The translations under genes were made by a program, and so were the position numbers. From an uncultured Granulosicoccaceae bacterium (GTDB lineage Bacteria > Pseudomonadota > Gammaproteobacteria > Granulosicoccales > Granulosicoccaceae): a stretch of 64,000 nt of DNA. Of the stretch, positions 24,146 to 32,653 are shown one piece after another; the stretch's first letter is position 1, and each line of letters starts with the position of its first letter. The stretch spans positions 97,365 to 161,364 of the forward strand of contig CALGNZ010000027.1 of the NCBI GenBank assembly GCA_937957915.1, given 5' to 3'. The notes under the pieces are model-generated. The model was given only the letters and a program-made list of their open reading frames with translations. It was not told where the DNA came from and searched no databases.

Positions 24146-25417
24146 TCAGGGCTTGTACCAACTACTCAAACCTTCCTGCAATCTGGCGCCTGCGGCCTCT
24201 GCTGTTTCTGTTCCCTTAATGACATTGGCTGAAGCATTCCAGGTTTCATTTTCGAGGTTCGGCTCGCCACGAGACAGGATCTGGTAGGTTGAACGAATTG
24301 TCGACTGACACTTTTCGCGCCACGAGATAAATTCCTGCGCCAGCGGATCTTCAAGAGCAACGGGCTCGTTAGATAACGGAAAAAAGCCAGGCAACGCATT
24401 GGCGTACAAAGATGCGAACTCTGCCGATGCCACCCAGTTCAGAAATGCCTTTGCCGCATCAGCATTTTCAGATTTTGCATTCATACCAAGACCGATATCT
24501 GTGTGGTCAGAGATGTAACACTCATCACCCGCGTTCGGTACGGGTGGAATAAATGCCCCCATTTCAAAGTCAGCGTTAGCGTTGAAACCGGTAATCTCCC
24601 AGGAACCAGCCGGATACACGGCCGCTCTTCCGAGGGTAAACAGGTTTTGACTATCCGGATAAGTTTGCGCCTCGAAGCCATCACCCAGATAGTCTTTCCA
24701 CCTGGCGAGTTGTGCATACGGGGCCACCCAGCCAGCATCTGTTAACATTTGCTCGCCAGCGATCAATGCTAACCGGCCTTCTTCACCCTTCCAGTAGTTC
24801 GGGCCAATATTCTGATAACCCATAGTGGCGGCTTCCCACTGATCACTGGTACCCATAGCCATTGGCACGTAATTACCGTCAGCCTTTATTTTGTCCAGTG
24901 CTGCAAAAAACTCATCTTCAGTTGCCGGAACCTCTACGCCGACCTCTTTAAAAGCCTCTTTGTTATAGATAAAACCGTGAATAACAGAGGCCATTGGTAC
25001 GCAGAACGGATTCTTGCCGTCATCGGTTATCCATGCAGACTTGGCAACATCAGAAAAGTTATTGATACCTTCGAGATCCGCCAGTGATGCCAGGTAGCCT
25101 TTGTCATACAGCGCCAATGACGCATCAAAAGGTCGGCAGGTGATAAGATCACCAGCAGAGCCCGCCTCTAGTTTTGAATTTAACGCAGCGTTGTATTCAG
25201 CAGGAGCAGAAGGTGCAAATGTTACTTTGATATCCGGATGCTTCGCCTCGAAGGCGGGGATAATCTGATCCTGCCAGATGGTCAGATCATCGTTACGCCA
25301 ACTCTCAATGGTAATATCCGCAGCACTTGCCAATCCAGTGCCTGCGACGCTGAGCGCTGCCGCGAGCAACAGTTTCCTGCCACCAACGCCGTTGGTCTTG
25401 CCCGATGTTGCCTTCAT
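24146..25417 (-). CDS. Sugar ABC transporter substrate-binding protein
   Basis: A 423-residue periplasmic binding protein of the extracellular family 1 class. A signal peptide is visible (basic start, KLLLAAALSVAGTGLASA with the cleavage site near residue 32). The mature part starts ADITIESWRNDDLTIWQDQI, followed by the typical EAKHPDIKVTF. A strong GGAGGA box precedes the ATG. The ligand cannot be read from sequence, but the neighbouring MurQ-like, kinase and NagA genes point to an N-acetylated amino sugar or amino-sugar acid. Confidence 0.94.
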   Translation of the reverse strand: MKATSGKTNGVGGRKLLLAAALSVAGTGLASAADITIESWRNDDLTIWQDQIIPAFEAKHPDIKVTFAPSAPAEYNAALNSKLEAGSAGDLITCRPFDASLALYDKGYLASLADLEGINNFSDVAKSAWITDDGKNPFCVPMASVIHGFIYNKEAFKEVGVEVPATEDEFFAALDKIKADGNYVPMAMGTSDQWEAATMGYQNIGPNYWKGEEGRLALIAGEQMLTDAGWVAPYAQLARWKDYLGDGFEAQTYPDSQNLFTLGRAAVYPAGSWEITGFNANADFEMGAFIPPVPNAGDECYISDHTDIGLGMNAKSENADAAKAFLNWVASAEFASLYANALPGFFPLSNEPVALEDPLAQEFISWREKCQSTIRSTYQILSRGEPNLENETWNASANVIKGTETAEAAGARLQEGLSSWYKP

Positions 25418-25444
25418 ACGTTATTCCTCCAATAATTTTCGATT

Positions 25445-26347
25445 TCAAATTGCTTGAGATACAGCGGCGATAGCCACGCCAAGGTTGCCGAGGCTATCCT
25501 CCAGACACGAGGCCGCCCTGTCAACATCCTTGCATCCGAAAGCCAGCAGCACAGCCACCTTAACTTCTCCATTCGACCGCGCCAGGTAATCAGAAGCCTG
25601 ATCATCATCGCATCCGCAAAGGTCTGTGACTATACCCAACGCGCGACGATGCAGCTTTTTGCTATCAACCCGCACATTGACCATGTGGCCATCATAAACA
25701 TGCCCCAGCAACGATGCCATTAGCGTTGACATCATATTTAACGCAACTTTCTGTGCGGTACCAGCCCCAAGTCGAGTCGATCCGGCCACCACTTCCGGAG
25801 GTGTCTGTAGCAATACTGGAACATCTGCCGCTTGCAGCAGCGGTGAATCGGGATTGCTGGCAAGCCCGATGGTGGGTGTATCAAGAGCCCGGGCAAGCTG
25901 TTGCGCCCGTACCGTGTAGGCAGTGGACCCGCTGGCTGACACACAAATCAAACAATCAACGGAACCCAGCCTGAGTTTTATCAACTCTGAATCTGCTGAT
26001 TCGATATCGTCATCCGGTGCACCGGTAAGCCGAACCAAGGTGCCTTGCCCGCCGGCAAGCAACAATCGAATCTGCCGCGCATCAATACCAAAAGTTCCGG
26101 GCAACTCAAGAGAATCTGCGAGTGCCATTAAACCTGACGAGCCGGCCCCACAATATACGAGTCGCCCACCTGCGCGTATCGTCCTGGCCATCAGTTGCGC
26201 ACCTTGCTCCAGCTCAGCCATACACGAACCGAGGCAACCTGCCGCTTCCAGTTGCGCCTTTAGCATTAGCTGCAACATTTGCGGTGCCCGCTGGTCTTTA
26301 AAACCTATTGAATTGGCGTGACGATTCTCTGTTTTTTCTATTGCCAT
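25445..26347 (-). CDS. murQ: MurQ-like SIS-domain protein (N-acetylmuramic acid 6-phosphate etherase family)
   Basis: A 300-residue SIS-fold protein, equal in length to E. coli MurQ (298), which cleaves the lactyl ether of MurNAc-6-phosphate to give GlcNAc-6-phosphate. Family blocks seen are RLVYCGAGSSGLMALADSLE, LICVSASGSTAYTVRA and STRLGAGTAQKVALNMMSTLM. Two canonical segments differ: the SGR of GTSGRLGVLDASE is SGL here, and the EGAED segment reads TGAPDDD. The acidic residue of the first segment is kept (LELPGTFG). It may be a true etherase or a paralogue with a changed substrate. It is first in the ABC importer gene run and divergent from the kinase. Confidence 0.83.
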   Translation of the reverse strand: MAIEKTENRHANSIGFKDQRAPQMLQLMLKAQLEAAGCLGSCMAELEQGAQLMARTIRAGGRLVYCGAGSSGLMALADSLELPGTFGIDARQIRLLLAGGQGTLVRLTGAPDDDIESADSELIKLRLGSVDCLICVSASGSTAYTVRAQQLARALDTPTIGLASNPDSPLLQAADVPVLLQTPPEVVAGSTRLGAGTAQKVALNMMSTLMASLLGHVYDGHMVNVRVDSKKLHRRALGIVTDLCGCDDDQASDYLARSNGEVKVAVLLAFGCKDVDRAASCLEDSLGNLGVAIAAVSQAI

Positions 26348-26433
26348 TAGTTTGTATTCGCAATCGCTGCCAACTGAAATTCCGGGTCAAACAGGAGCCG
26401 CAAAAATAACCAACATCCTGTTAGACTTTCACC

Positions 26434-27300
26434 ATGACTAAAATTCTCCTTGGCGTCGATGGTGGCGGCAGCGGCTGCCGTGCTGCAATAGCCGATGAAC
26501 AAGGCACTGTACTTGGCAGTTCAACTGGCGGGCCTGCCAACATCATGACTGACTTTGATGCCGCGCAACAGAATATTGTGCAAGCGGCACGCTCGGCACT
26601 GCTTGACGCCGGGCTAGCCAATACTGAACTTGCCGACATCGCGTCGGTGATCGGCGTTGCCGGTGCCAACGTTGGCGACCATGCAGAGCGACTGGCAGCC
26701 AGGCTGCCCTTTCAATTCAGCCAGATTGAAAACGATAGCACTATCGCTCTGCGCGGTGCGCTGGGGGAAGACGATGGCATTGTCGCCAGTATCGGTACCG
26801 GCTCTATATTCATCATGCAACGCGATGCAGAAACGAAAACGATTGGCGGCTGGGGCAATGTCATCGGAGATCAGGCGAGCGGCGTCTGGCTCGGCAAGCG
26901 GTTACTGCACGATACACTGCTATGCTTCGACGGCATTTATCCGGAGAGCACGCTTTATACAACCACCATGACACAATTCAATCATAGCGCCGAAGCAGTG
27001 GTGACCTTCGCAAAAGACGCAACACCCGGCGACTTTGCAGGCTTTGCCAAAACAGTGATGGACAGTGCAGCCACAGACGATTCACTGGCAAACAGAATCG
27101 TTCAGAGTGCTGTGTCCGATATAGAACTCATACTCAGCAACATGAGTGACACCACTGATTTACCGCTGTGTTTAGTCGGCAGCCTGGGGTTTCGCTACGC
27201 AGATTACCTGTCAGAGCATTTTAAAGCCAGACTGCGGAAACCCGAGGGTGATGCGGTTTCCGGCGCGATCACCATTGCGGTTGAACGCTATTGCCGATGA
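26434..27300 (+). CDS. BadF/BcrA-type amino-sugar kinase (GlcNAc/MurNAc kinase-like)
   Basis: A 288-residue ASKHA-fold ATPase. The phosphate-1 motif ILLGVDGGGSGCRAAIAD opens it, the phosphate-2 motif is VASIGTGSIFIM, and GGWGNVIGDQASGVWLGK is characteristic of the N-acetylglucosamine kinase branch of the BadF/BadG family (including MurK, which accepts MurNAc and GlcNAc). It is divergent from the MurQ-like gene across 86 bases, so shared regulation is likely. The predicted reaction is ATP-dependent 6-phosphorylation of an imported N-acetyl amino sugar. Its stop codon lies in a 16-bp tandem duplication. Confidence 0.87.
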   Translation: MTKILLGVDGGGSGCRAAIADEQGTVLGSSTGGPANIMTDFDAAQQNIVQAARSALLDAGLANTELADIASVIGVAGANVGDHAERLAARLPFQFSQIENDSTIALRGALGEDDGIVASIGTGSIFIMQRDAETKTIGGWGNVIGDQASGVWLGKRLLHDTLLCFDGIYPESTLYTTTMTQFNHSAEAVVTFAKDATPGDFAGFAKTVMDSAATDDSLANRIVQSAVSDIELILSNMSDTTDLPLCLVGSLGFRYADYLSEHFKARLRKPEGDAVSGAITIAVERYCR

Positions 27301-27324
27301 GAGCTGTAGCCGATGAGAGCTGTA
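27293..27324. repeat. 16-bp perfect tandem duplication at the kinase stop codon
   Basis: Two perfect adjacent copies of gccgatgagagctgta. The first copy carries the kinase's TGA stop; the second places another TGA just downstream. It looks like a recent slippage event. Confidence 0.9.
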
Positions 27325-27435
27325 GCAGAATGCCGGCTCGTTCACCAACACTGGTTAATAGTCACTGTTATCGTTATTGTACAAAGTAAAGAAACAACGA
27401 CCACTCCGGAATGCAACTGACACTATAGCTCAAGA

Positions 27436-28317
27436 CTATTGGTCGTTTTTCTTTGCAACACCGATACTGTAAACCAGTAAAGCAATCCAGATACATGCAA
27501 AGCCAAACCAACTCGCCAGCGTGATAGATTCATTATAAAACAACCACCCCACCAGAAATTGAATAGTCGGAGTCACGTACACCAATAACCCACTAAGGCC
27601 AAGCGGCAATGCTCTGGCCCCCTGCGCGTATAGCACCAGTGGTACAGCCGTAACAAAGCCACCCAGCGCCATTAGTATCTCACTTCTGCCAAGTGGATGG
27701 ACATAGCTCAGGGAATTGTTAGCCGCTAGCCACATCAACGCCACAACTGTGGCTGGCACCAGCAGTAACGTTTCGACAAAGAGTCCGTTTATCGGGCCGG
27801 TGGTCGCCTTTTTACGTAGCAGTCCATAGAATCCGAATGTTGCGGCCAGGGTCAAACCTATCCACGGTATAACACCGCTGACTACAATCATGATCACAAC
27901 GCCAGACGCAGCCAGTGCAACTGCAAGCCACTGCTGACGATCCGGCCTTTCAGCAAAGAAAAAGTAGCCGAGCATCACACTGACAAGAGGGGATAAAAAA
28001 TAACCGAGGCTGGCATCGATAACGTGATTGTTTACCACCGCCCAAATGTACACAAGCCAGTTTCCGGCGATCAGACTTGAGGCAAGCAAATGGTGAAGAA
28101 TCTCGGTACGATTTCCGAGAACACCGCTAATAATTTTACGGCGCTCGGAGGATGCCACCACCAGCATCCCCAAAAACACTGCGCACCAGACATTGCGGTG
28201 ACTCAACACTTCCAACGGCTGCACCTGTGCCAGCAGTTTCCAGTAGATTGGAAAAAGCCCCCACATCACCTGTGCTACCACAGCACTCAGTACACCGATT
28301 TGAAATCCCGACATCAT
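27436..28317 (-). CDS. rarD: EamA-family permease RarD
   Basis: A 293-residue drug/metabolite transporter with about ten hydrophobic segments. The sequence follows E. coli RarD (296 aa) closely: an N-terminal GLFPIYWKLL, then LSHRNVWCAVF, LIAGNWLVYIWAVVNNHVIDASLGYFLSPLVSVMLG (read by its IWAV-NNH and SLGYF motifs) and FYGLLRKK. The substrate is unknown; the historical name refers to chloramphenicol sensitivity. It lies between the kinase and nagA but on the opposite strand, so it is probably not part of the amino-sugar module. Confidence 0.92.
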   Translation of the reverse strand: MMSGFQIGVLSAVVAQVMWGLFPIYWKLLAQVQPLEVLSHRNVWCAVFLGMLVVASSERRKIISGVLGNRTEILHHLLASSLIAGNWLVYIWAVVNNHVIDASLGYFLSPLVSVMLGYFFFAERPDRQQWLAVALAASGVVIMIVVSGVIPWIGLTLAATFGFYGLLRKKATTGPINGLFVETLLLVPATVVALMWLAANNSLSYVHPLGRSEILMALGGFVTAVPLVLYAQGARALPLGLSGLLVYVTPTIQFLVGWLFYNESITLASWFGFACIWIALLVYSIGVAKKNDQ

Positions 28318-28502
28318 TTAACCTTGCTTTTTCATCGTCCGCACAAAGCAAGTGGTGACAGATGGGCGTTTCGAATTGAGGTGCTACTATACAATCTTGT
28401 AGCGCCCTGCCAGACATTTTTGCACAGCTGCATTCACTGTGCTGATGCGTGCAAAGCACGTCAACCCGGGGCATTCAACTGGATACACAATTAGATAACA
28501 CG

Positions 28503-29660
28503 ATGATCACCACTGCCCTGACCGGGGCCACTATATTCGATGGCCACCGGCTCTATAAAAACCATGCACTGCTGATAGCGAATGAGCACATCAGCGCAAT
28601 TTGCGACATCAGCAGTCTCCCAGCGGATCTCAACCCTGTGGCACTCACAGGCGGGTTGCTGGCGCCCGGCCTTATCGATTTGCAAGTCAATGGTGGTGGT
28701 GGCGTATTGTTTAACGACAACCCTACAATCGACGGCATCCGATCAATTTGCCAGGCCCACGCCGCCTTTGGTACAACATCATTAATGCCGACGCTAATTA
28801 CCGCTTCACCTGTGGTGACTGAGCAAGCAATCAATGCTGCAATCGAAGCGTACCAAAGCAAACTAGCCGGTTTTTTGGGGTTACACCTCGAAGGCCCACA
28901 CCTGTCAGTCAAAAAAAAGGGCGCGCACGATGCCAGCCTGATACGACCGATGTCTGACGATGATCTTCACTGTTATATCAATGCACGCAATCAATTGCCC
29001 TGCCTGATGATAACAGTCGCACCAGAGTCAGTCACCGAACAACAGATCAACGCACTGTCAGAGGCGGGCATTACCATCAGTCTCGGGCACAGCAACGCGA
29101 GCTACGAGCAATGTTTCTCTGCGTTCACCGCCGGGGCCACCTGCGCCACCCACTTGTACAATGCAATGAGCCCGCTTACACACCGTGAGCCCGGGCTGGT
29201 AGGTGCAGCATTGGCGCACAACAAGAACTATTGTGGCCTTATTGCCGATGGTCATCATGTACACCCGGCCGCCATCAGACATGCGCTGGCAGCAAAGCAG
29301 AAAGGCAATCCGATTTTCCTGGTGTCAGACGCAATGCCCCCTATCGGCACGAACATCGACAGCTTCGAACTCGATGGCAGAACTGTTTTTCGAGACGGCG
29401 GAAGACTCGTCCTGTCCGACGGCACACTGGCAGGAGCGGACATCAGTTTGCTCGATGCCACCAGATATATGGTGACTACTTGCGAACTCGACATTGATGA
29501 GGCACTGCGAATGGCCACCGTGTATCCGGCCAGTTGTATCGGCCATGAGCAGATAAAGGGAACACTGGAGCCAGAGCATAGTGCGAATATCGTGCATCTG
29601 GACGATGACTTTGGACTACAGCAGGTTTGGAGAGATGGCCTTCCATTGCTACCCGGCTAG
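28503..29660 (+). CDS. nagA: N-acetylglucosamine-6-phosphate deacetylase
   Basis: NagA removes the acetyl group of GlcNAc-6-phosphate to give glucosamine-6-phosphate. The ATG giving MITTALTGATIF yields 385 aa, close to E. coli NagA (382). A GTG 18 codons upstream is less likely. Amidohydrolase features are in order: GLIDLQVNGGGGVLFND, the metal Glu in HLEGPHLSVKKKGAHD, His in SLGHSNASYE, His in THLYNAMSPLTHREPG, the substrate His in IADGHHVHP, and the catalytic Asp in LVSDAMPP. It provides the step after the kinase and MurQ-like enzyme. No nagB (deaminase) is visible here. Confidence 0.95.
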   Translation: MITTALTGATIFDGHRLYKNHALLIANEHISAICDISSLPADLNPVALTGGLLAPGLIDLQVNGGGGVLFNDNPTIDGIRSICQAHAAFGTTSLMPTLITASPVVTEQAINAAIEAYQSKLAGFLGLHLEGPHLSVKKKGAHDASLIRPMSDDDLHCYINARNQLPCLMITVAPESVTEQQINALSEAGITISLGHSNASYEQCFSAFTAGATCATHLYNAMSPLTHREPGLVGAALAHNKNYCGLIADGHHVHPAAIRHALAAKQKGNPIFLVSDAMPPIGTNIDSFELDGRTVFRDGGRLVLSDGTLAGADISLLDATRYMVTTCELDIDEALRMATVYPASCIGHEQIKGTLEPEHSANIVHLDDDFGLQQVWRDGLPLLPG

Positions 29661-29769
29661 TTTGTTACTCTGGTAACTCGCCATCCTGAACACTTCCCTG
29701 ATCAGGCTATCGCTTAGCAGATAGTGTTGCCAGAAATGCACAAAGCAAAGGCTGGGCTAATACTGATCG

Positions 29770-29796
29770 CGCCCCGGAGACAAACCCCGGGGCTAC
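29770..29796 (-). repeat. REP-like element, GTAG type
   Basis: On the minus strand GTAG is followed by a 7-bp stem GCCCCGG/CCGGGGC and a 9-base loop. The GTAG-plus-palindrome form is that of REP sequences mobilised by RAYT transposases. It lies in the 222-base gap between nagA and sucD; it could also serve as a terminator for the convergent genes. Confidence 0.5.
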
Positions 29797-29882
29797 GCAA
29801 TACGCGGCGTCTTGCTAAAGGATTATCGCGCTCAACCCGAACGCGATTTTTTAGCAAACACGGTAGCTGCTGCAGCTGCTAA

Positions 29883-30788
29883 TTAACTTTTACCGAGCGC
29901 CTTCAGCAGAGTTTCGCCAAGCTTGGCCGGGGACCGAGACACATGAATGCCAGCGGCTTCCATCGCGGCCATCTTGTCTTCAGCACCACCTTTGCCACCA
30001 GAAATAACCGCGCCCGCATGACCCATAGTTCGGCCCGGAGGTGCGGTGATGCCAGCAATAAAACCAACCATTGGTTTTTTACGACCTTTTGCCGCCTGCT
30101 CGGTTAGCCACTCTGCGGCTTCTTCTTCAGCAGAGCCACCAATTTCACCGATCATCACAATGCTTTCGGTTTCATCGTCATCAAGAAACAAATCAAGTAC
30201 GTCGATAAACTCGGTGCCTTTCACCGGGTCTCCGCCGATACCAACAGCGGTAGTCTGACCCAGGCCCGCATTAGTAGTCTGGAAAACCGCCTCGTAGGTG
30301 AGCGTGCCAGATCGAGAGAGGATACCAACATTACCTTTCTTGAAAATATTCCCCGGCATGATACCGATTTTGCATTCATCCGGTGTCATTATACCGGGGC
30401 AATTCGGGCCAACCAGTCGGGAGTTCGATTCGTTCAGCCGCGCCTTAACCTTGACCATGTCGAGTACCGGAATACCTTCAGTGATACATATTATTAAAGG
30501 TATTTCGGCGTCAATCGCCTCGATGATGGCAGCGCCCGCACCACCGGGTGGTACATAGATAACCGATGCATCGGCACCTGTATCAGCCTTACCTTCCGCT
30601 ACGGTGGCATAGATGGGTAATTTCTCACCGCCCTCGCCGTCCCAGGTCGATCCACCCTTTTTCGGGTGTATACCACCAACCATCTTCGTGCCGTGATAGG
30701 CGAGCGCCTGGTTGGTATGGAAGGTACCGGTTTTTCCAGTGAGTCCCTGAACCAGAATTTTTGTGTCTTTGTTGATCATAATAGACAT
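29883..30788 (-). CDS. sucD: Succinyl-CoA synthetase alpha subunit
   Basis: The alpha subunit of the TCA-cycle enzyme that converts succinyl-CoA to succinate with ATP or GTP formation. At 301 aa it carries the CoA-binding Rossmann domain ([23 protein letters not shown]), then [13 protein letters not shown] and [11 protein letters not shown]. The active-site histidine, which is phosphorylated, is in the segment [16 protein letters not shown]. It is translated from the same transcript as sucC, 6 bases downstream, with AAGGGG upstream. The second ATG, three codons in (MINKDTKI), is an alternative start. Confidence 0.97.
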   Translation of the reverse strand: MSIMINKDTKILVQGLTGKTGTFHTNQALAYHGTKMVGGIHPKKGGSTWDGEGGEKLPIYATVAEGKADTGADASVIYVPPGGAGAAIIEAIDAEIPLIICITEGIPVLDMVKVKARLNESNSRLVGPNCPGIMTPDECKIGIMPGNIFKKGNVGILSRSGTLTYEAVFQTTNAGLGQTTAVGIGGDPVKGTEFIDVLDLFLDDDETESIVMIGEIGGSAEEEAAEWLTEQAAKGRKKPMVGFIAGITAPPGRTMGHAGAVISGGKGGAEDKMAAMEAAGIHVSRSPAKLGETLLKALGKS

Positions 30789-30794
30789 TGATGC

Positions 30795-31988
30795 TTACCC
30801 CTTTACCGCTTTGACAATTTTTTGAGCAGCGTCGTCGAGATCGTCTGCCGCGATAACATCAAGATCTGAACTGTTGATGATCTCTTTACCCTTTTTGACG
30901 TTGGTCCCCTCCAGTCGCACAACCAGCGGAACTTTGAGCGATACGTCCTTCACGGCCGCGACCACCCCTTCTGCGATAACATCGCAACGCATAATGCCAC
31001 CAAAAATATTCACCAGAATACCTTTAACGTTAGGATCCGAGGTGATGATCTTGAATGCCGCTGTTACCTTCTCGGTTGTCGCTCCACCACCGACATCAAG
31101 AAAGTTTGCAGGCTCAGCACCATAGAGCTTGATCATATCCATGGTCGCCATGGCCAGACCAGCGCCATTCACCATGCACCCGATATCGCCATCGAGAGCG
31201 ATGTATGCCAGATCATGCTTGGATGCTTCTATTTCCTTCGCGTCTTCTTCTGTTTCGTCTCTGAGTAGCATAGTGTCGTCGTGGCGGAACAACGCATTGC
31301 CATCGATGGACACTTTTGCATCCAGTACGCGAAGCGAGCCATTGCCCATGACGATCAATGGATTGATCTCAAGCAGGCTCATATCTTCTTTGTTGTAGGC
31401 ATCGTACAGAGCCGGAAACAGCGTTTTGGCTTCGTCAGCAGCCTTGTCTGTCAGCTCAAACGCGGACACCAGTTTCGACACGATGCCGGCATCAACGCCG
31501 GTGTCAACGTCGATATCGATCGTGTGAATTTTGTCTGGCGTTTCTTCAGCAACCGCTTCGATATCCATACCGCCTTCAGTGGATGCCACAAAAGACACCT
31601 TGCCAGTTTGCCGGTTAACCAGCATCGAGCAATAGAGCTCGCGGGCGATGTCCGCAGCATCTTCAAGATACAGCCGATTGACCTGCTTGCCTGCCGGACC
31701 AGTCTGTTTAGTGACCAATGTGTTGCCCAGCATTTCCTTGACGTGGGCGCGAACTTCATCAGCATCAGACGCAAGGCGAACACCGCCTTTTGCATCGGCC
31801 GGTAGTTCCTTGAATTTGCCTTTACCACGGCCACCAGCATGGATCTGGCTCTTCACTACGTAGCCTGGCCCGGGTAACGATGCGATCGCCGCCTCAAGGT
31901 CGCTGGCCTTTAGTACCGGGGCGCCTTGCGCTATCGGAATGCCATAGGTCGCCAGCAACTGCTTGGCCTGGTATTCATGGATATTCAT
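30795..31988 (-). CDS. sucC: Succinyl-CoA synthetase beta subunit
   Basis: The beta (nucleotide-binding) subunit, 397 aa. It opens [19 protein letters not shown], and the ATP-grasp domain includes [17 protein letters not shown]. The C-terminal ligase domain contains [13 protein letters not shown] and [13 protein letters not shown], which is the power-helix region, and [16 protein letters not shown]. These features and the length match gammaproteobacterial SucC. sucC-sucD form a two-gene unit; the other 2-oxoglutarate dehydrogenase genes (sucAB), often next to them, are not in this window. Confidence 0.97.
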   Translation of the reverse strand: MNIHEYQAKQLLATYGIPIAQGAPVLKASDLEAAIASLPGPGYVVKSQIHAGGRGKGKFKELPADAKGGVRLASDADEVRAHVKEMLGNTLVTKQTGPAGKQVNRLYLEDAADIARELYCSMLVNRQTGKVSFVASTEGGMDIEAVAEETPDKIHTIDIDVDTGVDAGIVSKLVSAFELTDKAADEAKTLFPALYDAYNKEDMSLLEINPLIVMGNGSLRVLDAKVSIDGNALFRHDDTMLLRDETEEDAKEIEASKHDLAYIALDGDIGCMVNGAGLAMATMDMIKLYGAEPANFLDVGGGATTEKVTAAFKIITSDPNVKGILVNIFGGIMRCDVIAEGVVAAVKDVSLKVPLVVRLEGTNVKKGKEIINSSDLDVIAADDLDDAAQKIVKAVKG

Positions 31989-32653
31989 GGATGTTTTCTG
32001 ATCCTTTTGCGGTTTTTTACTGCGGGGTTACATCACATAGACAAGCACTGAGGTCAAACGTGGCAATTATTTGCCCAATTATCAAAGCGAATGTCAGGCG
32101 ACATAAACTCAACGATAGTAATGAGGATGGAAGGGTTAAAAAGGTGCGCCATATTGTAGACGCTGACACAGCATTGAGACAGGGTAAATGAGCGCCCGAT
32201 AACTAATTTTCAGGTCCGCTACCTGTTCCGGCTATGCTGAACAAAGATCTTTTCCCTTGATCTTCTCCAATTTTCAATTCACAAAGAATTTAGCGCCAAT
32301 ATTTCGACACTTCATCGACGCACTCCCTGCGCAGCCAACCACTCTAAGCCCCGATAATCGCACGATAGATGAGCTTTGTCAGTTACGACAGCGGCGCATC
32401 GATTTGATCAAGCCGCAACCCTGTGCGACTACGGCGGCTCAGCGTATACAACTTTTCCGCCTATGCAACTTACTACTCAATGCAAAAACATCACCTCGGG
32501 GCAAAACCATCACCGCGGGGCAACATAATCAACACGGGGTAACATCATCGCCGCGTGGCAACATAATCACCGCTAGCAACGAGCCACAAAACGAGCCACA
32601 AAAAGGTGAACACAGAGAGTGCTCACCCTGTTCAAGCCAGATCCGGGCCAGCC
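31989..32653. other. Intergenic stretch with tandem repeats, no supported gene
   Basis: 665 bases between the start of sucC and the end of the monooxygenase gene. A 154-codon plus-strand open frame (32257-32721) crosses it, but it runs through a 19-bp tandem repeat and into the 3' end of the monooxygenase gene on the other strand, and has no recognisable domain. The sucC promoter should lie at its left end. Confidence 0.6.
32487..32582. repeat. 19-bp tandem repeat, five units, with a short direct repeat after it
   Basis: Five units with an exact 19-bp period; a typical unit is catcaccgcggggcaacat. The units start near 32489, 32508, 32527, 32546 and 32565. It is followed at 32580-32606 by two copies of aacgagccacaaa. 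The period is not a multiple of three, so this is not a coding repeat. There are no spacers, so it is not a CRISPR array. Confidence 0.85.

Noticed and set aside
32487..32606. Possible CRISPR array
   Set aside because: The 19-bp units are directly adjacent, with no spacers, and no cas gene is present.
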